Source: Sporosarcina psychrophila
Lineage (GTDB): Bacteria; Bacillota; Bacilli; Bacillales_A; Planococcaceae
DNA length: 64,000 bases
Assembly: GCF_001590685.1 (NCBI RefSeq)
Contig: NZ_CP014616.1
Location: 2,541,001-2,605,000 of the forward strand
Reading direction: 5' to 3'
The translations under genes were made by a program, and so were the position numbers. The notes under the pieces were generated by a model. That model made no database searches. It worked only from the letters and a program-made list of their open reading frames with translations, and was not told where the DNA came from. Shown here one piece after another: positions 9,229-19,284 of this stretch (positions within the stretch are counted from its first letter, which is position 1; each line of letters opens with the position of its first letter).

Positions 9229-10293
9229 TGACAGGATCATTTCAACCATTTCTTCCGGTATTTTGGGTGTTGCTACTTTCTTCATATTCCTGATCAAACT
9301 GTCTTTCTCATCTACAAAAGATGCGAATTCTTCGGATAGTGGGCGTAGCTCCACATCTTCCTCTTTCAATACATGTGCGAGTCCGAGCGATTTAAAATGA
9401 TTGGCATTCAAAATCTGATCCCCTCTGCTTTTTGCAGCAGAAAGTGGAATAAGCAGCATCGGTTTACGTAATGCCAGTAATTCAAAGATTGCATTTGACC
9501 CTGCTCTAGAAACCGCAAAATCAGACGCCGCTAGTAAATGTGGTAACCCCTCTGTTACGTATTCAAATTGTGTATAGCCGGGTGTACCTTCAAGCGTTTC
9601 ATCCAGATTTCCTTTCCCGCAAAGATGAATAATATCGAAATCATGCAAAATGGCAGGTAAATCTTTTCGAACAGCATCGTTGAGTATTGAAGAACCCTGA
9701 CTTCCGCCCATTATAATTTGGACTGTTTTCTCACCTGACAGGCCGGCAATGCGCAAGCCTTCTTCCCGGGTGCCATTGAACAACTCGGGTCTGATGATTG
9801 CACCGGAGCAAGTCGCTTTGCCAGCGGGTACATAATTTAGTGTTTGTTCGAACACTGTAAAAATATGATTTGAAAAAGGTAAAGCCATTTTGTTCGCAAG
9901 TCCTGGCGTTACGTCAGATTCGTGAATGACAACAGGTACTTTCGCCATTTTCGCCGCCAAGACGACAGGCACTGATACAAAACCGCCTTTGGAGAAAATT
10001 ATTTCTGGTTTGACTTTCCTAATAACCGCTAACGCTTGTAGAACCCCCGCACCAACACGGAACGGATCTGTAAAGTTTTTCATAGAGAAATAGCGCCGCA
10101 GTTTACCACTTTGAATGGGATGATAGACAACTTCAGGATAACCATCGCCAATCAGTTCTTTTTCAATCCCTCGATGCGAACCAATGTAATGAATTTCATA
10201 CCCTTTTTCGCTAAACACAGGGATAAGCGCTTCATTCACAGACACGTGTCCCGCCGTGCCGCCCCCTGTCAATAATATAACCGGCCGTTTCAT
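9217..10293 (-). CDS. murG: MurG-like UDP-GlcNAc transferase
   Basis: A protein of 358 residues matching the family that adds GlcNAc to lipid I to give lipid II at the inner face of the membrane. N-terminal glycine-rich loop TGGGTAGHV; acceptor-side segment SKGGFVSVPV; HESDVTPGLANK; donor-site motif GGSQGSS; and SRAGSNAIFELLALRKP with LIPL. It is placed next to odhA rather than in a division and cell wall cluster, so it may be a second copy of the gene, as some Bacilli have. Site AGAGGTG precedes the ATG. Transcribed alone. Confidence 0.9.
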   Translation of the reverse strand: MKRPVILLTGGGTAGHVSVNEALIPVFSEKGYEIHYIGSHRGIEKELIGDGYPEVVYHPIQSGKLRRYFSMKNFTDPFRVGAGVLQALAVIRKVKPEIIFSKGGFVSVPVVLAAKMAKVPVVIHESDVTPGLANKMALPFSNHIFTVFEQTLNYVPAGKATCSGAIIRPELFNGTREEGLRIAGLSGEKTVQIIMGGSQGSSILNDAVRKDLPAILHDFDIIHLCGKGNLDETLEGTPGYTQFEYVTEGLPHLLAASDFAVSRAGSNAIFELLALRKPMLLIPLSAAKSRGDQILNANHFKSLGLAHVLKEEDVELRPLSEEFASFVDEKDSLIRNMKKVATPKIPEEMVEMILSHRK

Positions 10294-10411
10294 GGGCCAT
10301 TCACCTCTTCTATATTAAGAAATATATTGTAACTTAACTTTACCACATTGCCATTATAGCAAAGGAGTCATGATATAATGATGTTTAATTGAAGAATAAA
10401 GGGTGATTTAT

Positions 10412-11758
10412 TTGGAAACTGCAGTTCCACTGAAGAAAAAGCCGTTCAGATTGGCAACAATCGTCTTGCCAATCCTCGTTACACAAGTCGCTCTGTATAT
10501 GATGACGTTCTTCGATATTCTTATGACAGGGCGATATGATACATACCATCTTGCCGGAGTTACTATTGGATCTTCTTTCTGGGTACCAGTTTATACAGGG
10601 CTTGCTGGAATTTTAATGGGGCTTACACCGATCATCGCTCAATACATCGGAGCACGCCTCCACGCGGAAGTCCGACCTTCCGTTCAACAAGGCCTTTACG
10701 TATCGGTCGCACTGGCTGCAATCGTCTTTGCCATTATTCTATTCGCAGTTGCCCCTATACTAGAAGCAATGCCGCTCGAGGCTGAAGTACGCATTGTAGC
10801 AGCGGACTATTTGACAGGAATGAGTTTCGGCCTATTTCCCCTCTTTGCCTACACAGTGCTACGCTCATTTTTTGATGCGCTTGGAGCGACACGCGTTTCG
10901 ATGTTCATCATTTTATTATCTGCCCCTATTAACATCTTCATAAACTATTTGCTTATTTACGGGAATTGGGGCTTTCCTGAACTTGGCGGAGCTGGGGCCG
11001 GATATGCATCCGGTATAACGTATTGGCTCGTATTCTTCATTGCTTGTTCTGTCGCGTGGAAGCATAAGCCCTTTAAGGAATACGCACTTTTCAAAGGATG
11101 GGAAAAGATTTCATTTAAAAAATGGAAAGTGATTTTATTCATTGGTGTGCCAATCGGGATTTCAATTTTTGTAGAGACAAGTATCTTTTCCGCCGTCACA
11201 CTGATGATGAGTAACTATTCAACGGCTGTAATTTCCGCACACCAGATTGCGCTTAACTTCACTTCGTTGTTGTATATGTTGCCGCTAAGCATTTCGATGG
11301 GGGCGACAATACTTGTCGGTCAGGCCGTCGGTGCAGGACAGATGCGCGATGCTAAACAGTACAGTTATCTTGGTGTCGGGCTTGCCGTTGCGTTTAGCTT
11401 TGTGTCAATTGCTATTCTTCTCGTTTTCAGGGCGCCAATTGCTTCGCTTTATACAACAGACGGACAGATTATCGGATTGGCAACTCAGTTCTTCATCTAC
11501 GCTGCACTGTTCCAATTATCTGATGCAATTCAGGCTCCGGTCCAAGGCGCCTTACGAGGCTATAAGGACGTCAATATGACATTCGTCATGGCGATTGTCT
11601 CCTATTGGGTCCTTGGTTTACCCATTGGTTATATGATGGCAACGTTTACTGAACTCGGACCATATGGCTACTGGGTTGGCCTTATTGCCGGATTGACAGT
11701 TGGCGCGATTACACTGACTGTACGGTTAATCTATATTCAGAAAAAGAAATTTATATAA
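10412..11758 (+). CDS. MATE-family multidrug/Na+ antiporter
   Basis: A membrane protein of about 448 residues with twelve hydrophobic segments in two similar halves. Segments such as ILVTQVALYMMTFFDILMTG, RSFFDALGATRVSM and GAGYASGITYW fit the NorM/DinF superfamily that exports drugs or dyes using a Na+ or H+ gradient. A start at GTG 10403 is possible, but AAAGGGTGA is better placed for the TTG at 10412. The gene stands alone between murG (divergent) and the ger operon (convergent), and ends at a shared terminator. Substrate cannot be told from the sequence. Confidence 0.88.
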   Translation: METAVPLKKKPFRLATIVLPILVTQVALYMMTFFDILMTGRYDTYHLAGVTIGSSFWVPVYTGLAGILMGLTPIIAQYIGARLHAEVRPSVQQGLYVSVALAAIVFAIILFAVAPILEAMPLEAEVRIVAADYLTGMSFGLFPLFAYTVLRSFFDALGATRVSMFIILLSAPINIFINYLLIYGNWGFPELGGAGAGYASGITYWLVFFIACSVAWKHKPFKEYALFKGWEKISFKKWKVILFIGVPIGISIFVETSIFSAVTLMMSNYSTAVISAHQIALNFTSLLYMLPLSISMGATILVGQAVGAGQMRDAKQYSYLGVGLAVAFSFVSIAILLVFRAPIASLYTTDGQIIGLATQFFIYAALFQLSDAIQAPVQGALRGYKDVNMTFVMAIVSYWVLGLPIGYMMATFTELGPYGYWVGLIAGLTVGAITLTVRLIYIQKKKFI

Positions 11759-11763
11759 ACACT

Positions 11764-11796
11764 AAAACCCGTAATGCAGTATGCATTGCGGGTTTT
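11764..11796. terminator. Bidirectional terminator, MATE gene / ger operon
   Basis: AAAACCCGTAATGCA and TGCATTGCGGGTTTT form a stem with only one G-T mismatch around a 3-base loop, with A/T runs on both sides. It serves the rightward MATE gene and the leftward ger operon. Confidence 0.85.
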
Positions 11797-11798
11797 CA

Positions 11799-12869
11799 CT
11801 AATTTAATATACCGGTTCTTAAAATCTCAGTTTTCACCTTGACACTAATGGGCAGTTCGGAAAATGTGTCATTCCAATCCCCCTTTTCCCAAAGCGCGGG
11901 ATGGAATGCACGGACTGGTCGGCCGAACCCTATAGCATCACTTTTAGCTGCTTGTAGTTTTTTAATCACTTTAGTAAAATCCTTTGTTAATTCCTTTGAT
12001 AAGAAATCCTCAACTTCCTTTATTGTTTTCTTTTCATCTAGACTGTCATGCGGAAATTCCTCAACGGAAATTTTTAATTCATAGGTCGCATCGATCTTGT
12101 TATCTGAAATTTCCCAGTCCTTATTAATTCTAATCACCTCAACTGTAAGTGGACTCTCTGCCTTACCACTTTTCCACATATAAGAAAGCCGTGTATACCT
12201 GCCTTGTTTCTTACTTAGTAAATTGAAAAGGACCGATTCCTCTTTATCTAAAGTTTCCCCAGTAAATTCCCTTTTATTAAACAACGCAGTACCGGCAATT
12301 TCGGGTATACCGCTTTCTTTCCCAATTTTAATATAGGGAAGTGCTAGAGATATATCTTTTTCAAAAAGTAGTCTACATACTTGTTGAATATCAACTTTCG
12401 GGACTAATGTATATCGGACCGCCGTATCGATTAGTTCTGAGTAATACGTTGAAATATCATTCCCTAGACTCTCGTGCTGTTCAAAATAGGGAGCCAGTTC
12501 CCCTTCGACAATTGCCAAATGAGCGCTAAGTCGATTGCGTGGAGCTCTGTATAACGCATCGATATACTTATATAAGTCAGATTTGGCTGATTCCTCCGTT
12601 ATAAGCAACACTTGAAGTTCAGCTATATCGAGCCCTTCCGTCGTATTCGTGTCGTTTTTCGCGTCAAGAACAGTGGCACCACTTCCTGTGATTGTTGTAT
12701 AACTTATAGACCCATCTTCAAATATCGGAAACGCAAATTGCGCCTTGATCTTCCCCGGCTGACCTTCAACCCCAAAAAGAGATACATTGGTTACATCCTT
12801 ATAATGTTTTTCATCCCAGCAGCCGCTTAATAACAATGAACAGACCAATAGGATTAGTAATCTCTTCAT
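11799..12869 (-). CDS. Ger(x)C family spore germination lipoprotein
   Basis: A protein of 356 residues with a lipoprotein signal (MKRLLILLVCSLLLSGCWD, lipid-modified Cys17). The rest, including ETLDKEESVLFNLLSKKQG and a C-terminal basic-acidic region, fits the GerAC/GerKC family. It is the outer, membrane-anchored C subunit of a nutrient germinant receptor in the inner spore membrane. Its ATG overlaps the end of the B-subunit gene by 4 bp, so translation is coupled. Third gene of the operon. Confidence 0.88.
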   Translation of the reverse strand: MKRLLILLVCSLLLSGCWDEKHYKDVTNVSLFGVEGQPGKIKAQFAFPIFEDGSISYTTITGSGATVLDAKNDTNTTEGLDIAELQVLLITEESAKSDLYKYIDALYRAPRNRLSAHLAIVEGELAPYFEQHESLGNDISTYYSELIDTAVRYTLVPKVDIQQVCRLLFEKDISLALPYIKIGKESGIPEIAGTALFNKREFTGETLDKEESVLFNLLSKKQGRYTRLSYMWKSGKAESPLTVEVIRINKDWEISDNKIDATYELKISVEEFPHDSLDEKKTIKEVEDFLSKELTKDFTKVIKKLQAAKSDAIGFGRPVRAFHPALWEKGDWNDTFSELPISVKVKTEILRTGILN

Positions 12870-13885
12870 TTCCTTTTCCTCCTGTTCACGAGTATGACTA
12901 TAGTTGGAACAACAATTATGAAAAACAAATGGAAATAGACGAGTGAATTTTGAATCATATCAACACGTTCTTTCGAATTTAAGAACAGCGGTAATATGAC
13001 GAGCAGGATATGAAAAATAATCGTATTTCTTTTCCGGTGACCTTTCGCATGCAGCTGATGCACGTACATTGTAGTAAAGGCAAAAAGGGATATCGTGATG
13101 ATACTCCACATCATCCACATATAAATGAAAAATAAATCAAGCCGTTCTACAAACGAGAAAGTTTGCGATTTCAAAATATACATGATTGGCTCAGGAATCC
13201 TTTCTATTTCCTTTAGTGGGAAATAGAGAAGGGTTATCAAGACCGTACTGAAAAAAAAGAACATCCATAGCATTTGATATATGAACAGTGGTAAGCCTTT
13301 AATTTTTTGTGTGCTATCTACATGCTTCCTAAAAAATAAAAACAGTTCAATGCCAATGAATGTAAACTGCGAAGCGAGAATCCCTTTTAACAAATCTGAA
13401 CCGTCTATTTTAGCTAAAGGGAATAAATTCGTCCATACGAATTCTGGCCATGCGAGTAACAAGACAAAGTAAAAGATCGGTATCAGTGGGACGAGGATGA
13501 CTGTTAGATTAATGACGGTTTCGGAACGACTTAAGTTTGCATACAACGATACGCCTACCATGATTGAAATGACGACAATCTGGGGAGTTTCAGGGAATGC
13601 CCATACCGCAAGCGTATAATCAATATAAGCAATGAAGGAGACGATAATAAGGAGCCAATAGCCTTTATATAGCCAAGATACAATCGGACCTGGCGTGAAG
13701 AATATATAATTCCTTTCATATAACAACAACAAAACATAATGAAAAATGCCTACTCCGATGAAAATAATCCATGCATCACGCCCTGTTACACTGATGAATG
13801 GCGTTTGAAAGGATAGAAAAACAGTGCCTGTTTGTATAACAAACAGAAATAAAAAAAACTGGGTTCTTGACAATTTAAACGTCAA
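12866..13885 (-). CDS. GerAB-type spore germination permease
   Basis: A protein of 339 residues with about ten membrane segments (for example FIGVGIFHYVLLLLYERN, LTVILVPLIPIFYFVLLL). It fits the GerAB/GerKB permeases of the amino acid-polyamine-cation superfamily that bind the germinant. It overlaps both neighbours by 4 bp and is the middle gene of a gerA-gerB-gerC operon. The ligand cannot be read from the sequence. Confidence 0.88.
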   Translation of the reverse strand: MTFKLSRTQFFLFLFVIQTGTVFLSFQTPFISVTGRDAWIIFIGVGIFHYVLLLLYERNYIFFTPGPIVSWLYKGYWLLIIVSFIAYIDYTLAVWAFPETPQIVVISIMVGVSLYANLSRSETVINLTVILVPLIPIFYFVLLLAWPEFVWTNLFPLAKIDGSDLLKGILASQFTFIGIELFLFFRKHVDSTQKIKGLPLFIYQMLWMFFFFSTVLITLLYFPLKEIERIPEPIMYILKSQTFSFVERLDLFFIYMWMMWSIITISLFAFTTMYVHQLHAKGHRKRNTIIFHILLVILPLFLNSKERVDMIQNSLVYFHLFFIIVVPTIVILVNRRKRK

Positions 13886-15315
13886 CGTCCACCACCTTCT
13901 TTATTTGCACCATGCGTAAACGTTTTCTGTTGTTTTTTAAGACGAACATATGGTGACCTGAAGAAAGCATCTTTAAATTTCGACGGATCAAAAGGAACGA
14001 TAGGCGTAAAATATGGCTGTTTCAATGATGATACATTCATCAGATGGATGAAAAGCACAAGTGTACCAATTGCTATGCCGAAGAAGCCAAACAGCGAAGC
14101 GGCAAGCATAAATGGAAAACGAATAATTCGGATTGTCATATTCATTTCCCAAGAGGGAATGACAAAACTCGAAATGGCTGTCATCGCCACGACGATTACC
14201 ATGAAATTCGATACGAGACCGGCATCAACAATTGCATTACCAATAACCAGACCACCGACAATACCTATCGTTTGCCCAATTGGGGTGGGGAGACGGATAG
14301 CTGACTCCCGAATGAGCTCGATAAACAATTCTAAAATGAGCGCTTCATAAATAGGTCGATACGGAATTGCATTCACCGCTAGCTTCACTTGTTTACCTAA
14401 TTCCAGTGGAATGATTTCAGAATGAAAACCGATGACAGCTATATAAAATGCAGGTAAAAAAATGGCCGTCACAAAACTTAATATGCGGAGAATCCGATAA
14501 AATGAACCCACTAGAACACGTGCATTATAATCATCTGGAGACTCATAAAAGGAAAAAAAATTGACCGGTGCTATCAGTGCGGTTGGAGAATTGTTCGAAA
14601 AAATCGCTATTTTCCCTTCCAGCAAATTTGCAACAACACGATCAGGTCGTTCCGTATTGAGAAATTGTGGAAACGGTGACCAAACGGAATCTTCTAAGTA
14701 ATCCTCTACTTGACCTGTACTAATAACTTTATCCGACTTAATGTTCTCCAATCGTCTTTTCACATCGGCAACGACATCTTCATCCGCTATTGAATCAATA
14801 TATATATAATTAACAAGGGTTTGAGTATCATTCCCGAGCCTCAGTGTATGGACGACGAGATCTGGAATCGCAAGCCGTTTGCGAATCAAGGACATATTCG
14901 CATCAAATCCTTCGACGAATCCTTCATGTGGACCGCGGATAACATGTTCATTTTCCGGTTCGTTAGGGCTGCGAACAGTAAATTTCGGCATCATGATTTG
15001 CAATAATAAATTTGTTTCAGGAAAAATAACGGCTACGAAACCTGAACTAATACTATGGGTAAGCATAGAGACGGAAAAAGCATGAACAGACGAGATTGCA
15101 GTCTTTCCCCAATCGGCAAGTCCGTCCGCTGCCCTTTTCCTGATTAGCTCAAGCTGTCGGTTCACTTCTGCCCCTTCAGTCATTGTAGTGAAATAACAAA
15201 TGACAGCTGGACCATTCTGCCACTCCATTTCTTCAACATATAAATCGGAAGAATTATGAAATACCTTTTTTATGTATAAAATCAAACTGTCAGTCGATAC
15301 AATGTCCCCCATCAT
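13882..15315 (-). CDS. GerA-family spore germination A subunit
   Basis: A protein of about 477 residues with a soluble N-terminal half and a C-terminal half with several membrane segments (FVTAIFLPAFYIAVIGF, IVVAMTAISSFVIPS). Motifs GQVEDYLEDSVWSPFPQ, TERPDRVVANLLEGKIAI and FFSFYESPDDY are typical of GerAA/GerKA. A GTG at 15321 sits inside the ribosome site (TAGGAGGTGAGC), so the ATG at 15315 (or the next one) is preferred. It is the first gene of the receptor operon, which supports a spore-forming host. A terminator upstream separates it from the CAP gene. Confidence 0.9.
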   Translation of the reverse strand: MMGDIVSTDSLILYIKKVFHNSSDLYVEEMEWQNGPAVICYFTTMTEGAEVNRQLELIRKRAADGLADWGKTAISSVHAFSVSMLTHSISSGFVAVIFPETNLLLQIMMPKFTVRSPNEPENEHVIRGPHEGFVEGFDANMSLIRKRLAIPDLVVHTLRLGNDTQTLVNYIYIDSIADEDVVADVKRRLENIKSDKVISTGQVEDYLEDSVWSPFPQFLNTERPDRVVANLLEGKIAIFSNNSPTALIAPVNFFSFYESPDDYNARVLVGSFYRILRILSFVTAIFLPAFYIAVIGFHSEIIPLELGKQVKLAVNAIPYRPIYEALILELFIELIRESAIRLPTPIGQTIGIVGGLVIGNAIVDAGLVSNFMVIVVAMTAISSFVIPSWEMNMTIRIIRFPFMLAASLFGFFGIAIGTLVLFIHLMNVSSLKQPYFTPIVPFDPSKFKDAFFRSPYVRLKKQQKTFTHGANKEGGGR

Positions 15316-15431
15316 GCTCACCTCCTAAGAAGAGTTTGAGCATGCCAGAAAACTTTTAAACATTTACTTGGAGAAATCCGTTTATAAGAACGATGGTTTA
15401 AGACGGTATGTACACGAAAAAATAGTAGGAA

Positions 15432-15480
15432 AAAAGCTATCCTCCAAACCGAATTAGTATCAGTCTGGAGGATAGCTTTT
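15432..15480 (-). terminator. Terminator after the CAP-domain gene
   Basis: Arms AAAAGCTATCCTCCA and TGGAGGATAGCTTTT are perfectly complementary, with a 19-base loop, and a T-run follows on the minus strand. It lies right after the CAP gene stop. Confidence 0.85.
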
Positions 15481-15488
15481 AACCTCTC

Positions 15489-16313
15489 TTATTTTTGAAT
15501 GAACTGTTGTGTCCAGTAGTTGCCGTTTTTGTCATAGCCGATGCCGATGTGTGTGAATCCAGGCGTTAAGATATTTTGTCTATGTCCTGGCGATTCCATC
15601 CATCCTTTTACAACTTCCTCAGCCGTACGTTGCCCCATAGCAATATTTTCCGCTGCCGATTTATACGTTATACCATTAGACTTCATTTGATCAAACGGTG
15701 AGCCGTATGTCGGGCTTGTATGTGAAAAGTATCCTTTTGAAGCCATATCTGTTGATTTTTGTCGTGCAGAGTTCATCAACTTCGCATCTGTTTGTAACGG
15801 TTGAAGACCTGCTTTTTGTCTTTCAACATTTGTAAGGTCAAGTACTGCTTTTTCAATCGCAGAAACAGATGCATCTGATGCTGTTTCAACAGGTTTAACT
15901 GGTGCTACTTCAGCAGGTTTTTCCGGTGCTGGCTTAACCGGTGTAGTTGCTTCCGGTGTTGGTGTTGGTACTGGATTAGTCGTAGCTGGTTTTTCTACCG
16001 GCTTGACTGTAACTGGCTTAGTCACCGGCTTCTTGATTGGCTTGACTGTAACTGGCTTATTTACCTGTTTGTCAACAACCACTGTATTTTTTGTATAAGA
16101 CTTCGCTAAACTGTAAAGTTGCTCAAAATTAATATTTTTTTCAAGCAATACCTTGTACATATCGGGTTGTTTGTCCCCCCCTATGTAACTTTGAATGTAC
16201 TGTTGTGCTTTTTGCACCTGTACATTGTTGTCCAATTGTGAAGCTTCTACATTATTGTTGTTCGGCAGTAAGAGCGCCGAACCGAGCATGAGTACTGCAA
16301 TCGATTTTTTCAT
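15489..16313 (-). CDS. Secreted CAP/SCP-domain protein (YkwD-like)
   Basis: A protein of about 274 residues. N-terminal signal peptide (MKKSIAVLMLGSALLLPNNN), then a spacer, then a long Lys-Pro-Val repeat linker (KPVTVKPIKKPVTKPVTVKP), then a C-terminal CAP domain of about 120 residues with LTNVERQKAGLQPL, GYFSHTSPTYGSPFDQM, AENIAMG, GWMESPGHRQNIL and HIGIGY. The His and Glu of the CAP site are kept. The start at 16313 has AGGGAGGAG in front; an upstream in-frame ATG lacks one. Bacillus relatives are secreted or spore-associated; the exact role is unknown. Confidence 0.88.
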   Translation of the reverse strand: MKKSIAVLMLGSALLLPNNNNVEASQLDNNVQVQKAQQYIQSYIGGDKQPDMYKVLLEKNINFEQLYSLAKSYTKNTVVVDKQVNKPVTVKPIKKPVTKPVTVKPVEKPATTNPVPTPTPEATTPVKPAPEKPAEVAPVKPVETASDASVSAIEKAVLDLTNVERQKAGLQPLQTDAKLMNSARQKSTDMASKGYFSHTSPTYGSPFDQMKSNGITYKSAAENIAMGQRTAEEVVKGWMESPGHRQNILTPGFTHIGIGYDKNGNYWTQQFIQK

Positions 16314-16459
16314 CTCATTACTCCTCCCTTCGCAATCTATCATAACGCGTGGGAGATTTAGAATATCGGGTTTCTTTTCCAGTTCATCCAGTTCTTAAAT
16401 AAATACCCTAGCAAAGGACCTCATATTCTATGGAAATGGATAAGTCTGGTCAACTATCT

Positions 16460-17383
16460 TTAATTTTCATCTAAAAAGGGGTTGACGGCCTTATAATTCA
16501 ACGTTTCGATCCCTTCCCCGATGATTACAATACGGGCTTCCATCTTGACATATTCGGGGAGCCAGTTGACCATCCCATACGCATATTGAAATAAAAACGG
16601 ATTTTTATAACCGCTAATAGGTACATAACCTTTCATCCGATAAACTGTATCAGGAAGGGATTTCACCCAATTCTCGAAATCTTCTTTCGTAACACTCTCA
16701 GTGAATGTAAGGAGTTTTGAAGAAAGCGGTAAGCCTTTTCCTGATATGATTTGCTTATCAGTCCCTTTTTTCGATGAACTTAAGGTTTTCTCAATGAAGG
16801 AGAATGCAACTTTTGCGCCCACCGTTTGTATAATTGGAGCAGATTCATTGAAACTCGATAGTTCAAATGTTACTTTCGCTACTTCCTCTTCAGTTAGAAG
16901 ATCGACTTTATTCGCCAGTAGTAAATGAGCATGCCGAATTTGCTCCATGAATAAAGCGCGTACTTGCGGAGATAGCTTATCGCGTTCCAGCCAACGCTTC
17001 GAATCGGCAACCGTTACAATTCCTTTTATGTTAAGCCGGTCTGCGAATAAAGGTGAGTAAATAGCGTCGAGTGCTTCCACTGGGTGTGCAGCACCCGTTG
17101 TTTCTATTAAGATGACATCGATATCATCGTTTTCTTCAAGCAGTCCCTGAAGCTGTGCCTCTGTTTTCTCTGAACCTGTACAACAGATACATCCATCTAG
17201 CAGTTCTTTAAGCGGAACTTCAGCTCCCCCTTCTACAGTATTTGAATCGAAAGGCAATGCTCCAAATTCATTCATTAATACAGCCGGTTTTTTTCCTTGT
17301 TCTTTCAATTGTGCAATTGTATGAAGTAACAGTGACGTTTTACCGCTTCCTAGAAAACCACTAAATAAGTAAACATCAATCAT
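16460..17383 (-). CDS. CobW/COG0523 GTPase, probable metal chaperone
   Basis: A protein of about 307 residues. P-loop FSGFLGSGKTS right at the start, metal-binding CICC motif (LLDGCICCTGSEK), the IETTGAAHP segment, and the NKVD guanine-specificity motif. The C-terminal CobW domain follows. Members of this family use GTP to load zinc or another metal into client proteins. The ATG at 17383 (site AGAGGCG) puts the P-loop at the usual distance from the N terminus. No zinc-regulator (Zur) box was recognised nearby, so the metal is open. Confidence 0.85.
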   Translation of the reverse strand: MIDVYLFSGFLGSGKTSLLLHTIAQLKEQGKKPAVLMNEFGALPFDSNTVEGGAEVPLKELLDGCICCTGSEKTEAQLQGLLEENDDIDVILIETTGAAHPVEALDAIYSPLFADRLNIKGIVTVADSKRWLERDKLSPQVRALFMEQIRHAHLLLANKVDLLTEEEVAKVTFELSSFNESAPIIQTVGAKVAFSFIEKTLSSSKKGTDKQIISGKGLPLSSKLLTFTESVTKEDFENWVKSLPDTVYRMKGYVPISGYKNPFLFQYAYGMVNWLPEYVKMEARIVIIGEGIETLNYKAVNPFLDEN

Positions 17384-17590
17384 ATGTACGCCTCTTTTCA
17401 TTTTATTAGAAAAAGTCATAGCATCCTATCGGATTAGAACACGATGGACTAGATGGGTTGAAATAAAGAATTCCCTTGAATCCGCTTCAGCGCTAGGGGA
17501 TGTCTCTCGCCCTAAAACTAGCTAGATTAGCGCTATCTTAGGGCTGGGCTCCCCATGAAAAACCCTTCGTTCAGCTTGTATAGACATTTA

Positions 17591-17627
17591 AAAAAGCGTC
17601 CGGCCGGATTAGGACTGGACGCTTTTT
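17591..17627 (-). terminator. Terminator of ctpA
   Basis: AAAAAGCGTCC pairs with GGACGCTTTTT around a 15-base loop, immediately after the ctpA stop on the minus strand. Confidence 0.8.
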
Positions 17628-17629
17628 AG

Positions 17630-19129
17630 TTATTTCCCTACTTTTTCAAGCAGAACTTCTTTTGCTTTCATCAGCTGTGGATCGTCTTCTTGAATTTTCG
17701 TCCGAAGTTTTTCCATCAGACCGTAAGTTGTTTCTCCTAAGAGAATACCGTTCGTGTCCAGCGCTAAATCTTTTTGCAACTTTTTGACAGCCTGAGTTGT
17801 TTTTTCATCAAACATGCCATCAATTTCACCTGGTTCATACCCAACGGCTTTAAGCATTTCTTCCGCTGATTTAATGGAAGGTGAAAGCATGCCCACTTTC
17901 ATTTCTATTGTTGGATCAAGAAACGGAAGCATTGCATAAGATGGATACGGCACTTCAATATCGGGCTTAATTCCTTCTTTATGAACCCAATTGCCATCAG
18001 GCGTCAGCCATTTTGCTGTAGTTAATTTTAAATTCGAGCCGTCAGGAAGATTTTTAGGTGATTGAACTGTTCCTTTACCGAATGTTTTCACACCAATAAG
18101 TGGCACATTGGCAGATTCTTTTAACGCACCTGCCAGTATTTCTGATGCCGAGGCACTACCGTCATCGATGACGAGCGTTACTGGAACTCCTATTTTTCTT
18201 TTTCCAGAGGCTGTAAAAATTTCTGGTTGTATACCTTTTTCTTTATACTGGAAAATGTTCTTTCCATTTTCCAAAAACAGATCGGATATTTTGATGGCTA
18301 TGTCGAGTCTACCGCCTGGATTTTGGCGTACATCGACAACTAACCCTTTCATTCCTTTAGCTTCCATCTCATCAAGGGCAACAAGCAACTCATCGTATGT
18401 TCCTTCCGAGAAGCTTGTGAGGTGAATATGTGCAATTCCATCGTCAAGCATTTCAGCATAGACTGTTTCAATCGGTATAACGTCACGTTTGATTTTTACG
18501 TCTACTGGCTCAACTGCTTCTCCACGTTTAATGCTTAAAGTGACAGTTGTCCCTTTTTCTCCTCTAATTAGAAGAACCGCTTCTGATGATGACATTCCCT
18601 GTATACTTTCACCATCGACCGCAATGATGGTATCGTTCGGTAATATCCCTGCGCGTTCTGCGGGTGAATTTTTGATTGGAGAAACAACGTTGATGTATCC
18701 GTTTTTCTCTTGAATTTCAGCACCAATTCCTTCGAAACTTGACGAAATACTCTCGTTTAATTGTCGAGCTTCCTTCTGATTTAAATAATCGGAATACGGA
18801 TCTCCTAGTGCATCAATCATCCCATTGATGGCACCATCGATGACAGCTGTTTCATCGATATCTTCGAAGTAATTCCCTTTCATTTCATCATAGGCATTAT
18901 ATAACTTTTCAAATTCTTTTCGGTCCTTTAGCGATTGCTTTTGTGGACTCACAACTTCGACAACTTTATCATCACCTGTTGTTAACACGAAAAACGTTAT
19001 GGCGGCAGTGGCCAGTACAAGTCCGAATACAAGCATGACAAAAGAGAACGGTTTTAATTTTATATATCGGTTTGCCGGCGGTTGACTATTTGGTTCAATT
19101 TCTTGTCCGTGGCCATTATTCTCTTCCAT
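17630..19129 (-). CDS. ctpA: S41 C-terminal processing protease (CtpA/CtpB type)
   Basis: A membrane-anchored serine protease of about 499 residues. One membrane segment (FVMLVFGLVLATAAITFFVL, about 30-50); a PDZ domain (EGIGAEIQEKNGYINVVSP; AERAGILPNDTIIAVDGES); a peptidase core with catalytic Ser in DDGSASASEIL and Lys in FGKGTVQ; and a C-terminal peptidoglycan-binding domain (GEIDGMFDEKTTQAVKKLQK). The ATG at 19129 is preferred over a GTG at 19141 because of GTGGGG upstream. The name ctpA follows its place near deoD, as in Bacillus; the choice between CtpA and CtpB is an inference. Confidence 0.9.
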   Translation of the reverse strand: MEENNGHGQEIEPNSQPPANRYIKLKPFSFVMLVFGLVLATAAITFFVLTTGDDKVVEVVSPQKQSLKDRKEFEKLYNAYDEMKGNYFEDIDETAVIDGAINGMIDALGDPYSDYLNQKEARQLNESISSSFEGIGAEIQEKNGYINVVSPIKNSPAERAGILPNDTIIAVDGESIQGMSSSEAVLLIRGEKGTTVTLSIKRGEAVEPVDVKIKRDVIPIETVYAEMLDDGIAHIHLTSFSEGTYDELLVALDEMEAKGMKGLVVDVRQNPGGRLDIAIKISDLFLENGKNIFQYKEKGIQPEIFTASGKRKIGVPVTLVIDDGSASASEILAGALKESANVPLIGVKTFGKGTVQSPKNLPDGSNLKLTTAKWLTPDGNWVHKEGIKPDIEVPYPSYAMLPFLDPTIEMKVGMLSPSIKSAEEMLKAVGYEPGEIDGMFDEKTTQAVKKLQKDLALDTNGILLGETTYGLMEKLRTKIQEDDPQLMKAKEVLLEKVGK

Positions 19130-19284
19130 CCCATTCCCCACTCTCTACTATTAATACAAAATTCAATTCAATCTTATCCAGCAGTAATGGCTTAGTGGCC
19201 CAACATCCTATGGACCTCCGAGCGGCTAGCGGCTGGAGCTAGATACTATTCTAAGTCAAAAAAACGTATACTTTCTTACCTGCT

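Noticed and set aside
15322..15431. Sigma-G promoter before the ger operon
   Set aside because: Some parts resemble it, but I could not find both boxes at the right spacing.
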